Shown here piece after piece: positions 32,683-43,830 of a DNA stretch of 64,000 nucleotides. Made by a program: the position numbers and the translations under genes. Numbering within the stretch: the first letter of the stretch is position 1; each line of letters starts with the position of its first letter. Under the pieces are notes generated by a model. That model had not been told where the DNA came from, did no database searches, and saw only the letters and a list, made by a program, of their open reading frames with translations. The DNA comes from Gautieria morchelliformis (taxonomy: Eukaryota; Basidiomycota; Agaricomycetes; Gomphales; Gomphaceae), in the NCBI GenBank assembly GCA_015179125.1, contig WHVA01000329.1, forward strand, positions 1-64,000. The letters are read 5' to 3'.

Positions 32683-32969
32683 GGACCCGGAAATGTTTGT
32701 CAAGGTTCCCAATGGTCTGCTCCAGCAGTAGGAGACTATAAGGAGAGTGGTTGTAAGGGACTGTAAGAAGTGCGATGAGGTCGGAGGAACACAGGGGCGA
32801 GGATAACATAATCGGCTACACACTGGCTTAGCTGGCTTAACGCCGGCTTAAATGGTAACCGCCGTGGAGATAAGCCGGCTCCTAGGAATCGGCTTGGCTG
32901 AGCTAATATGCAGCTTGGCGCGTGGCTTAGCCAGAGCCGAGCCAAGCTGGCGGCAACACTAGCAGTAAG

Positions 32970-34556
32970 GTATACGTTGGTAATTTTATTCATGCCATTT
33001 ACCCTTAATCCCTGAAAGTGGCCGCTACAACATTGCTGTTGTACGAAATATTAATCACCTCTGGCCAAGAAATAAGTTATATCTGGCTGTATGAACCATA
33101 CCACCCATACTTTATCCGTGATTTTACTCACACTACTTCTAGGAGAACTTCTTGGATGAAGACCAATGTTTTACATGTCCTTATCTGATATTACGCCTTG
33201 GCCTACCTGCTTATCAGTGTATATGGTACATATAAAGCCTTTCCTGTGTATTCTACTTTACGTCCATCTAATATGCTGATGCAGCAACAGTCAACGCAAA
33301 TTTATCTGTAGAGGTGATATCATTTATTGTATTTGTCGCTCGACATTGCTCACTCTGCTGTGTTTTGGCAGTTGTATGATCACTTTTCATGCTGCTGGGA
33401 AGAGTATCTATTGATCTGCTCATGTATAGTTGCACACCTTTCAACAGATTTGGATTCTGGTATGAGGTGTTAATTTTCTTTAATTATGACATATAAATTT
33501 ACAATGTTGGAGGGGGACCATGGTCTTTGTCCCTTTCGTTGATCTGCTCATCATACTTCGAATATACATGCTATATAATGACAGCACAAGAGGTTGGTTG
33601 GTTTCAAGTGAAATGTACTTTGGACTGACGTGCCTTTTAGTGGCTGTAATTTTGGTGGCACTTTGGATAGGTGTGTCAGACTTCTGTGCATTTGAATAAA
33701 CTAATCATCTTTTTAGCTGAAGTTGTCGTAAATCTCATTTACAGCATCCTCAATTCATTTCGCTCATGACTACAGTCTACCCTTACATACATAGGACTTC
33801 AGTTTTTGCCATCTAAGACCATCCCTGATCCACTCCCAGGTATCCTGCCAGGCTGTTTTCTGCGCTCAACATTGAATACATCCAAGGTTGTTGTGTGTGG
33901 GTGGGTGACCTCCCCAGATAAACTGAGACACATTGCCTAACCTACCTGACACTAGTGCCCTCATTGGTACATTCCAAGGTATGTTGGGCATTGATATAGA
34001 TAGATTTTACTGATTTGGATGATCAATGTCGTTTTAGCCATATATTTTGCCCTTACTATGTATAAGTTGTTTATACGAGTTAAATCACTTGGCTTTTGTA
34101 TGACTCCATTATTGAAAGTGTTCTTCAGGTGGGTTCAAAACTTTGTCTTCCTATCACCTTCTACTAAGCGCACTTGTGTAGGGATCGGGCGGGGTACTGC
34201 TTGATGTGGGTTTCATATTTCTTCTCAAGAAGATTCACAAGCTGATAATCTGTAATTCCTGTTTTCAAGCATCTTTGGTGCGATAACCTAAGTTTTTTTC
34301 TTTTTTCTTTATTGAGGAGAGGCATAGCTATGTACCTTCTTTCCATATTGTTGCATACTACTGTGGCTCCACAGTTACAAGGAATTGGGATGCCGTGTGT
34401 ACATCTCCAACTGATTGCTGATCCACGACTTACTTCCAGGATTCCATCAAGATGGATCATGTCCATTGTTGCAATCTCAGTATGATTCGTTCCCTTTACT
34501 TGCACCACTTCCTCATGCAAGGTTTAGGCCGGGAGATTAGTTTTGAACCTTAAAGA
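32970..34556. other. AT-rich region, no gene recognised
   Basis: This continues the gene interrupted at 27,161, but no further exons were recognised. Frames are short; the largest (minus, 34164-34520) has a Cys-rich middle (CTHGIPIPCNCGATVVC) but no assignable family. No terminal repeats or target duplications were found, so no transposon is called. Confidence 0.4.
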
Positions 34557-34600
34557 TGAGATAGAGAGAGAGAGAGAGGCAGAGCCAGAGAGAGAGATTC
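34557..34600. repeat. (GA)n microsatellite
   Basis: An imperfect run of agag dinucleotides interrupted by caga words. Confidence 0.85.
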
Positions 34601-34623
34601 AATTAGAATGCTTGAAGCTATTT

Positions 34624-34866
34624 TGGAACCCTTCAAGACTTTGGTGTCAGAGCTAACACTTTGGTCTATCAGAACGTGTCGTGTATGAAACTGCAAGAAT
34701 ATTATAGACTACTGGCGTAATGAATAACAAACTATTAGTCTGTAGGTTCGAGGATGACTATTGGGGTCCAAGTATTCCAAAAAGATAGGAATGGCTTCAC
34801 AGGAGAGTTTGTAAGTAGACTGACCCGATTAACGTCAATGCACTGCAATAAACGAGCAACTAGGCT
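34624..34866. repeat. Retroelement-derived remnants shared with 53,088 and 54,330
   Basis: ttggaacccttcaagactttggtg at about 34630 matches the intron of the accessory ORF at 53088, and the following part matches its second exon. ggttcgaggatgactattgg and cgtcaatgcactgcaataaac (34745-34855) match 54335-54450. The segment is therefore a scrap of the same element type found at 51,400-54,450. It is heavily decayed. Confidence 0.6.
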
Positions 34867-34869
34867 TTA

Positions 34870-35015
34870 AGGCAACAGAACTGGTGGAGCTCCCCCCAAA
34901 GTGGAACCATTTCTGAAAGCAGAGTCGGAGATGGCACTGGAACCGGAACTGGAGTCGGAAATGGAAGTGGAACTTAAGGTGTTGTCAGAGCTGGAAAACA
35001 GGGTGTCCCCTGACA
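34870..35015 (-). repeat. LTR fragment of the chromovirus family at 55,097
   Basis: This matches the GGAA-rich end of the 480-bp LTR (compare 55,425-55,576) at roughly 80 percent by eye, ending in gtgtcccctgaca. Only the U3 end is present; the rest has been lost. Confidence 0.75.
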
Positions 35016-35099
35016 CATGTCTTTCACTGCTGACTGGCCTAAAAACCCTCACTGTCCTAGTATCAGCTCTTATCTCCTTGAGTATCTTTGGGTTGTGGC

Positions 35100-35480
35100 T
35101 TCATCATCAGCATTGCCCTCACAGAAGATCAAGCTCATAGGATGACCCCACACACTTTTCTTAACCAACTTTCATCTCAGCCTATGGCAGACCAACTCCC
35201 AGATGCATACTGGGACTGCCTGGGTGAACTGGATCATTTCTTCGAGGTCTCCTTTCCAGTCAAGCACAGCAGCTGCAGCAACTTCAACTGCAAAATCAGG
35301 AGCTGCACAATCAGATTGCTAATGTTCACAACAACTTAGCCCATGCTGCCACCACTGCTGCTGTTGCTGCTGCTCAAACCCTTGGCCCCTCAGTACCCCA
35401 CAGTGTCCCTCCATCTACTTCCTCTATCAAAGCAGCGGAACCAGACCAAATTCTGCCTTCGGAACAGTGTCAGGAGTCAA
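35100..35480 (+). mobile_element. Ty3/gypsy-like gag fragment
   Basis: A plus-strand stretch rich in Gln and Ala (LQNQELHNQIANVHNNLAHA followed by an alanine run and PSTSSIKAAEPDQ) resembles the N-terminal coiled part of gag in fungal gypsy elements. It is broken and short. No matching pol was found beside it. Confidence 0.4.
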
Positions 35481-36811
35481 GCGATAAAGATTCACTAATA
35501 GGAATAACTCCTACTAGCCTGTGCGCAACAGTCCTTCTGCTGTGGATGGTCTATAATGCAGTCGTTCGAGGCAATGAGACTGAACAACCAGTGACTAGAT
35601 AACTGTACTTAGCGTGACTTGACTTGATAAGAAACACATCGGTCGTAACATGTGACTCTGATGTGTGACAGTGGCAGTGTCCTGTGACAAAGCCTCGACT
35701 TGGTGCCCTAAGAGGTGGGACTTGACTTAGACTTGAGAGAGAACTGACTTGAGTGATAGACTAAAACTTGACTTGATTATTGTACAGACAGACTGAGCCT
35801 TTATATACACAACCCCAAGCTACAATGATGTCATAACGATGCGAGATGATGCGATGGAGTGGGTAAGGGGCTGACTGAGCAGTCTGAGTCAGTGTGAGAG
35901 TACAAAGTACAATAGGGGAAACAATGGAGAAATGACAATAGTGAAAGTAAGCGAGTATGTGTTGAATAGGGGTAATGAGTCAGTAAGGTATGGAGAATGA
36001 GTAATAAAAGATCCAAAGATAGAACAATGATGAGTAATGATGGGAAAGAACTAACAAGAAAGGAAACTGGGTGAGTCATGTGATAAAGAAATGAGTCATA
36101 TAAAAGAACACAGGAATAGTCCACCAATCCAAAGTCATACGCTTATCCATCTTCTCCAAGGTGAGTCAGAGAGTGAGTCGATGGACTGAGTCATGAGGGG
36201 GAGTATGTTGAATCACCAACAGAAATAACTCCTAAGTTTCTCCTTGATCCACTCCCATGATAAGATACAAGGGGGAGAAAGTCGAATACAGTCTCTTGAT
36301 GCCTTTCGATGAAGATTAAGAAGGATCGACGTAGGGGGAGTTGTGGGGTATGGAGGCCTTAATTCTGCCTCATATTCCTCTTTTCCTTCATTGTCATAAG
36401 AAACCTTTCCCGTATATCCAAGAAATATAAATGGTTCGGGTGAATCTTGGAAAAATACTGAATCTCCCATGGCAAAGGACGTCAGAAAATAGGGATGGGG
36501 ATGCTTTGTCGAAAGCTGAGCTGCTGGGGGCATCTGTGGATGAACAATATTGTGAAGTTCTGCATGATGTTGAATATCTTCTGAGTTGAGTGACCATCGT
36601 GATGCTGTATTAGACGTAGGGGAGTCCAGGGACTGAAGAGGAATAGAATTTGAAGATGATCTGATGGATGGCATGGTGAAACTGATAATGAACTGATGAT
36701 GGTGAGGTGGTGTGTCTGTGTGAACTGAGCTGAGGTGATGGCTAAGGCTGAGATGAATTAGACACGTGCGGAGTTTCGTGCATTTTTGCTGCGTGTCATT
36801 TATTGTTCCTT
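35481..36811. other. Unclassified retroelement-like debris
   Basis: 35590-35830 contains repeated acttgactt words also seen near 54,480, as in an LTR or its leader. 36190-36200 has a polypurine tract gagggggagt like those found just before a 3' LTR. A minus frame at 36213-36674 (FAMGDSVFFQDSPEPFIFLG) lacks a recognised domain. No complete element could be delimited. Confidence 0.35.
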
Positions 36812-37976
36812 CAGCGACTCATGTAGTAGGTGGCATCAAGGGTCAGTCAAGGGACAGGGGTCAGGGCAATGCAGGGTTGATGATGAGTGCTGAGTGCTGT
36901 CCCTGGCTGTAGACTAGCATAGTATAATACAGGCTCACTGACATCGGGGGTCCTTAGACTTTTCTCTTCAGATTTCCTCTTGTCAGGTGAGAATCCCCTC
37001 TCTTGTGGATTCTGTTCATTTATATGTATCCTTTGGATTTCCCCTTGTCAGTTGTGTAGTGTGACCTCCGCAGCTGGCTAGGGTTATCCTTACAGCAGAA
37101 AAGTCTCTCCACTAGAGGACCGGCGGTCATTCTGCACATTGCATTTGCCATAGGTGTGTTCGGAACTGGAGATAGCGACTTGGAGATCACAACCTCTTCC
37201 GTGCACATGGCGTATGACAGCACCTCTTCTTACGTTGAGCTCCCAACACCGGAAATCCCATCCCATACTTCTCCTTATGACATGGATCCAGACGATTGCC
37301 TTCGGAATATGGAGGAGTTGATGCGGAACCGGATGAAGACCAACGTGATTGAAATGGCCTTACAAACAATTTTGGCTAAGTTAGATATTCTACAAAGTGG
37401 TAGAAATGCAATGCAGGATGAGTTGGATTTTGGTAAAGTGGAAGTAGTGGAAGAGAGGATGTCCGCAAAGTTGGCAAAGGTCAAGCCCACAACTCCAGTG
37501 GACTTTGACGGAGATCCAGAGAAGGGACACGCATTATTCAACACATGCAGCATCTACTTCGCAATTGTTGGAGACCTCTTTCCAAATGACCAGGCTCGGA
37601 TTCACTGGGCATTGTCCTTTTTCAAGTTGGACCATGCCACCTGTTTTGCAAACAAGGTTATCTGACATGAAGGAAAGGGCAAGGGCAACTACTTCTGGGA
37701 CTAGGACACCTTCGAGAAAACCTTTTCGGACCTGTTCTGCCCAAAAAACAAGGAACTCACAGCCCTTACAAAGCTTGAGGGACCAGCTGGTACCAGGCCA
37801 AGGATCGGGTTGATGACTACATCGATTGCTTCCAGGAGCTCATCAACCTTGCAGAGTATGATGACGACAAGATGATTGTCATCAAATTCCAAGGAGGACT
37901 TGATCTGACACTCCAGAACCAAGTCGCACTGCTTGGGGATGGAGCTCTGGATTTAGATGACCGGGAAGGGTGGTAC

Positions 37977-39007
37977 TGTCAAGATTGGTTTTTAGGCGTT
38001 AATATCGTGTATTAGTGAACACAGCGAATGCCCAAATAACTTGTGTGAAGAGGTATGCCGTTCGGCGAATAGTGCGAACCAATAAATGTTCAGAAGGTAA
38101 GAGGGTTACCCGATCGGGGTTCACCCTGTCTACAGTCATAGCGAAATAGCTCATGGCACTTGACGATGTAGTGTGCAAGATGCCATGGAAAGGTTGTTTA
38201 AGTAGCAACAATCCTTTTGCTGGTGAAGGCGCTCCTTCGGAGCCCTTCGCTGACAGCACAGAAAATAATTCAAAGGCTAAGGTAACGAAGATGAAGTATG
38301 AGAACTCACCAGTGATGCCTTAAGTATTCCTCTGGTCGAAGATAGAAATCTACAAGAGGAGGCTCAAGACGATGGTCACAGTGAGGTCAAGTTTTGAACA
38401 AGGTGGACGTATGATAATTGAACTGGAGAATATACATGCGAATGTAAACTACTTATATCGAATGCTCGTATGGTAACAGCGAATAGGAAAGAGGCCGTCA
38501 TGAGTCAGGGTTGGATAGGGGTGCGCAGTCATGATACAAATAGATGAAATAAACATACAATAGAATGGAAGAGGGGTGCGAACATAAAACAATGGAGAGG
38601 AAAGGGGGCAAAGGTACTTATGTATGAAAACACGCCTTGAGACCTGCATATACACCACCCTGCGCGGACTCTTTGTCTGCTGGGTTGATCCCACATGACC
38701 TACGGGTAGGATGTCCCGTGAATGCACCCTGGCCATATGAACACCTAAAGGGGTTGGCTCGAGAAGGTGATGGGGCCAGTGATGAACCATCACGCCGGGT
38801 AAAGGGTGTCGATCGTGTTTGATGGCATGCCTGCTGGCGAATGATGCGAGCAGCGAATTGTCCTTCAGCGAATGTGGCGAAGGGCGAATGGAGTGATCAT
38901 AGGGGAGGAGTGGTCGGATGGTATGGTGAACTCAGGCGAAGATGCGGGAGGAACAATGAGAGGGGGCAGAGAGACAGCGAGGTAAGGGAAATAGACGGGT
39001 CATGACA
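37977..39007 (+). mobile_element. Solo LTR, family A (1,031 bp)
   Basis: It begins TGTCAAGATTGG and ends GGGTCATGACA, flanked by exact 5-bp duplications GGTAC (37972-37976 and 39008-39012). It sits inside the gag region of the decayed chromovirus. A second copy lies at 62718-63751. No internal coding region remains, so it is read as the product of LTR-LTR recombination. Confidence 0.88.
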
Positions 39008-39531
39008 GGTACCAAGCTGCACAAAGGGTGTCCCAAAACAGGGAAGCAAATGAGGCCTTTGTGGAGACAAACTAGAACATGACACGCAGTTCAGCTTGCC
39101 CTATTCCACCTGTGTCGAAACCTGGAGCAGTATTCATTCCAACACAGAAGATATTTCCGATGGTTGCTCCACCTGCCCCTGCTCGGAACCCTAGCCCCCC
39201 TCCTTTGAAGAGTGGCCCTGCCCCCATGGCTGTTGACCGCATGCGTGGAAAAGGCAACCCAACTGTCACCTGCTTTGGATGCCGGCAGCCAGGCCACTAT
39301 GCCCTTATACCACGTAATGTCACTGAAGTCAAATCATTCCTTGGTTTCATCAACTTCTACAGTCAATTTTTAGAAGACTTCTCTCACATTGCAAAGCACC
39401 TCAACCAGTTGACAAAACAGGATGCCCAATGGCCCTGGGATCTGAATGGCCCAGAGCAAGCATCTTTTGACAAGCTCAAATTCCTCATCACCTCAACACC
39501 GATCCTTGTCCTCCCTGATCAAGGCGAATGT

Positions 39532-40019
39532 TGTTGGGTGCATTTATGCTCCTGCACCAAAATCAAGCATAATATGTTCGATTTATTGTATGGTGTTTCA
39601 ATCTTTTCTCACATTGTTCTTGTACCATGCGTTCACTTCTCTGATTATTTTCGAAATTTTCCAGTCACTCCCTACCTCTCCATTTCATTTTGTTATCTCT
39701 ATTTTCACAAGCGGCTGCACCCAGCGGAGTTTGAAATGACTTCGACGCGCGAGCTCTTGAGCGCTAAAGGGCCGGGTGCACGTATATGCCTTCTGAGACA
39801 GGATAGTACTCCTCTCTCAGTGACAATAAATTCACTGAGAGAGGCGAGTAGTATTCTTTATATTTTCATAGCATGTTGACTGAAAATCATGTAGTGAATT
39901 TGATTCTAGGTATTGTATTAATATAACAGTGACGATAAATTCACTGAGAGAGTGAATTTGATTCTAGCATTCTAAGAACTCTACTGAACCTTCCCTGCCA
40001 TAACCCAGGGTTGCTAACA
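39532..40019 (+). mobile_element. Solo LTR, family B (488 bp)
   Basis: It begins TGTTGGGTGCAT and ends TTGCTAACA, flanked by exact 5-bp duplications AATGT (39527-39531 and 40020-40024). It is inserted in the pol region of the decayed chromovirus. It contains an internal hairpin, ctctctcagtga with its complement eight bases later (39812-39843). Another copy in the opposite orientation is at 53533-53970. Confidence 0.88.
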
Positions 40020-40705
40020 AATGTTTCCATCTTGAAACACATGCCTCTGCCTATGCCACAGGAGAAGTACTGTCCCAGCTATGTGACAATGGCAAATGGT
40101 GGCCTGTGGGGTTTGTCTCCAAAAGCCTCAATGATGCTGAACACAACTATGCCATCCATGACAAGGAGCTTCTTTCTGTGATTTGGGGACTAGAGGAATA
40201 GAATAGTGCCACCTCTTAGAGGGAATGGAGCACAATATTGAGATTCTCAATGACCATCAGAATCTCACCTACTTCCACACTGCACAAAACCTGAGCCATT
40301 GTCAAACACGCTGGTCACTCTACCTCTCTCACTTTTATTTTGAGCTGATCCATTGTCCTGGTTGTCATTCAGCCAAGCCTGATGCACTCTCACAACATGT
40401 CGATCATAAGCAGGGGGAGGAAGACAATCAGAATTAAGTTCTACTCACTCCTGACTTGTTCCAGGTCAATGCAAACACCACCAAGGCTGGTGCACAGTTG
40501 GTTTCAGGTGAAGGTGATGCATTTCTCAATCAAGTGAGGAACTTGAGGGACAGGGATGAAAAGGTCGTCAAAGCTCTCAAGGAACTGGGCTCCTCCAGAA
40601 ATATGCAAGGAGAAGAGTGGTCTGAACAGGATGGGCTGGTCCTCCATCACAACAAAGGGTACATCCATCTCAATGCAAAACTATGACATGACATAGTGAA
40701 GGCAC

Positions 40706-43700
40706 TGTTCAGCGCAGTAAATATATTTCTCCACACCGAGTGCGGAGGGAAGAGTGAGTAAGGTTCTCCCTCCGAACTCAGGCTACTGTATAGTACTACA
40801 TCTGACTAATCAGGCAATTGTGTCACATGAGAGCGTCACTGCAACACACCCCCCTGACGCTGGTGATCTGCCCTAAAGAAGTCCCATGGCACGATGATGG
40901 TGCTTGACTGACTCGCGGGATAGTGCTTTCGTTAGGAGGTCTGCAGGCATATCTTTTGTGGGTACGTAATCTACCAGGATGAGTTTCTGCACGACTTTCT
41001 CTCGTAACCAAAAGTATTGCAGGTCCAAATGTTTCATCCGGCCGTGGTGCTCCAGATTCTTGGCAACGGAGAGGGCGGATTGATTATCAATATGGAGGTG
41101 AGATGGTTTGCTGATCGCTGAGCCGAGTTCATCCAGAAAGGTGGGCAACCAGATAATTTCGGTTCCAGCTAATGTTGCTGCTACAAACTCGGCTTCGGTT
41201 GTGGATAATGTGATGATGTTCTGTAACTTGCTAGCCCAGCTAACCGCCCCGGTTCCAATTTTGATGAGGAACCCTGAGGTTGAACGACCATTATCTGGGT
41301 TCCCTCCATGATTGGCATTGGTCCACATTCGGAATGCTTCGGTTGAGTTATCTGGCGCGAACGTGAGTGCCAAATCAATTCTTCCTTTCAGGTATCGTAG
41401 AAGGTGCTTCACGGCCACCCAGTGAGTCGGGCCTGGGTTCTAATTGAACCACACAAGGCATCTGATGGTGTAGGCGATATCAGGGCGGGTTGCGATGGCT
41501 AGGTAGTTCAACACTCCCAACGCATTAAGGTAGGGTGTGTTCTGCATCTCTTCTACCTCCTCCGGTGTTGATGGTCCCATGGCAGCACTTAGGTTCAAGC
41601 CGGGGGACATCGGTGTAGTCATGGGTCGGCAGTCTGACATGTGAAATCTCTTGAGGATTTCCCCATTGTATTGCTTTTGTGAGGGTTTCAGTGTTCTTTG
41701 GGATCGATTGTAGTTGACCTCCACACTCAGTAATGATGTTATTTCGCCTAGGTCTTTTAATTTGAATATCTTGGCTAGTTCGCTCTGCACTCAATTGAGT
41801 TCTGGCTTTGAATTTGATACCAGCGTTAAGTCATCGACGAATACTGGTATAATGACTTTGATATCATTGTTCATCCAGATATAAATGCTTGGGTCGGATT
41901 GGAGGCGCTTGAACTTCATGCCTTCCAATGCTATCCCAAGTCGCTCGTACCATAGCCTCCTGTGTTGTTTCAAACCATAGAGCCCCCTCTTCAGTTTGCA
42001 CACCCAGTCTGCACCCCCCTGATGGTAGCCTTCTGGCTGTTCCATATAGATTTGGGCATCGTCGCCAAGTATACCGTTCAGGTAAGTGTTCGATATATCT
42101 ATGGACTTGATATATGCTCCCTGAAGTGCTCCTTGGGCTAGAATGGTGCATAGAGTGGCCCATCGCGCTGTTGGGGCAAATACCTCATCATAGTCAATGC
42201 CTGGTCGCTGCGTGTACCCCTTTGCTACTAAGCGGCTTTTATATTTGTCTAATGATCCATCAGAGTTTAGCTTGATTCGAAATACCCATCATGAACCAAT
42301 GGATTTTTCCCTGGGTGGCAGGCGCACTAATTCCCAAGTGCCATTGTTCAGGAGCACCTGAATTTCCACATCAGTTGAGTTCCTCCACAATGGTGTGTCG
42401 GAACGTCACATCGCTTCAGTGAATGATTTTGGGACACGATCATCTTTGATTGTGGCCTTGAATGTCAGTTCAACTACATTCGGTGAGGTCGCATATGCTC
42501 TGGCGGTATTCGACTCATCATATATGTATTCCAGGGCCTGAATAAATGATGCTTTGGCTGCTGCACCCCCTTCGGGGCCTGGATCATCGTGGTGAGGTGG
42601 CGGTCGTGGTCTCAGGAAGGGATCATTAAGGTGTCGGTAGTCAGGTCAAGAGGTGATCCTTCCTGACCGGCGGGGTAGGGCAGCGGGGGCAGGTATGGGT
42701 AGTGGGGGCAGGTCTGGGGCGGGTTCCTGGTCTGGAGTGGGATGGAGTTGTTGGTCTCCTGGAGGGTCAGGGTTTAGAGTAGGGTCTGGAGCAGGATCAG
42801 GGTCAGGGTCTGGAGCAGGATCGGGATTTGGTTCTGGCGCATCTGGTGGAGCAATGATGTCCTTCTCGAGTGGAGTAGGTGCAGGTAGGAGTGAGTCGTG
42901 GTCAGGCTTCTTGGTAGAGAGACCTGGGAATTCCAATTCATTAAAGATAATGTTGCGTGATATGATGTAGCGTTTTGTGATGGGATCGAGGCAGCGCCAG
43001 CCCTTGTAGCCAGTCTTGAAGCCTAGGTAGATGCACTTGTGGGACCGGGGTTGCAGTCCGTTCCTTTCAGTTTTCTGTATGTGGATGTAGGCAGTGCAAC
43101 CGAATGTGCACAACATTCCGAGGTCTGGTTTATGACCATGCCAGGCTTCATATGGGGTCATGCTTGGGAGCGCGGATGTCGGTGTAGTGTTAATGACTCA
43201 GACCAGTAGTTGTAGTGCATCTCCCCACATCGACACTGGTAAGCGAGCTTGGTGTAATAGCGCTATTGTTCCTTCAATGAGAGTACGGTTGGTTCTCTCG
43301 GAAATCCCATTCTGTTGCGGTGTACCTTTTGTGGTATGCTCATGAATTATACCCCAGCATCGGAAGTGCTCGTCCCATTTCCTACCGATGTATTCACCTC
43401 CCTTGTCGTCCCTGAATCTCCTTATTCTAAGGTTCATTTGATTCTCTGCCAGTGCTTCATAAGATCAATAAGCTTCGAAAGCTTCGTCTTTGCTTTTCAA
43501 GAGGTACACGAATCTGTATCTCGTGCAGGCATCTGTAAATGTTATCCAGTACCTGTGTCCAGATGGTGTTCTGACCGGGAGAGGTCCGTGCACGTCTGAG
43601 ACAATAAGATCGAGTGGTTTCGAAGCTTTGTCACTGCTGAGTTTCCAGAAGGGATCACAATGCTGCTTTGCAGCGATACATGGCTCACAGATTTTTGGGA

Positions 43701-43830
43701 TTTTTTCATCTGAGCTTACATTTATTCCACTGGCCATATCGTTGATGAGAAGTTTCTCTAAGCGGGCTGATGTCAAGGGAACCCCCTCCCGAGGATATTT
43801 CCAGCCTCGGCTTTGTTGTGATATATGCAA
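40706..43830 (-). mobile_element. Truncated Ty1/copia element
   Basis: Minus orientation. The right part carries integrase (near 43,500-43,830: DLIVSDVHGPLPV; near 43,350: KGGEYIG and GTPQQNGISERTNRT), then the TPYEAWHGHKPD block near 43,150. Reverse transcriptase follows near 41,500-42,050 (LYGLKQ, VFVDDLTL) and RNase H at 40,873-41,418 (KHLLRYLKG, TEAEFVAA). A 3' LTR of about 140 bp, TGTTGC...GAACA on the minus strand, lies at 40706-40846, preceded by a polypurine tract. gag, protease and the 5' LTR are absent. Broken, with several lesions; moderately old. Confidence 0.85.

Larger units (their letters stand above)
27162..32961 (-). mobile_element. Complete hAT DNA transposon with a captured gene fragment
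   Basis: Perfect 12-bp terminal inverted repeats, TAGTGTTGCCGC at 27162-27173 and its complement at 32950-32961, continue imperfectly for about 40 bp. The element is flanked by an exact 8-bp target duplication GCAGTAAG (27154-27161 and 32962-32969), the hallmark of hAT insertion. Subterminal DNA at both ends is packed with agccggctt-like words (27200-27300; 32820-32960), probable transposase sites. Inside, in minus orientation, are a spliced transposase gene (29120-32682), a NAA15-like fragment (28697-28878), a minisatellite (28004-28640) and an unassigned minus frame near 27449-27700 (AISLPVSDGFHLEDILNW). Perfect ends and duplication suggest a fairly recent insertion. At 5.8 kb it is longer than most fungal hAT elements because of the extra cargo. 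Confidence 0.92.
36812..40705 (+). mobile_element. Decayed Ty3/gypsy chromovirus copy, same family as 55,097-61,331
   Basis: A partial 5' LTR (36812-37094, ending ttaca) is followed by gag (37139 onward, including ELPTPEIPSH and NTCSIYFAIVGDLFPNDQAR), a CCHC knuckle (CFGCRQPGHYA) near 39270, the end of reverse transcriptase, RNase H (DHQNLTYF) and the start of integrase. The gag-pol junction region and most of pol are missing, and no 3' LTR remains. Two solo LTRs of other families lie inside it and a copia element truncates its right end. Broken, with many lesions; clearly much older than the copy at 55,097. Confidence 0.8.

Noticed and set aside
32970-34556. A Helitron or LINE in the AT-rich region
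   Set aside because: No replicase, helicase, endonuclease or reverse transcriptase motif and no recognisable ends were found.
42653-42970. Glycine-rich plus-strand ORF (GSGAGSGSGSGAG)
   Set aside because: It is the antisense of the Pro/Asp/Ala-rich linker in the copia polyprotein.
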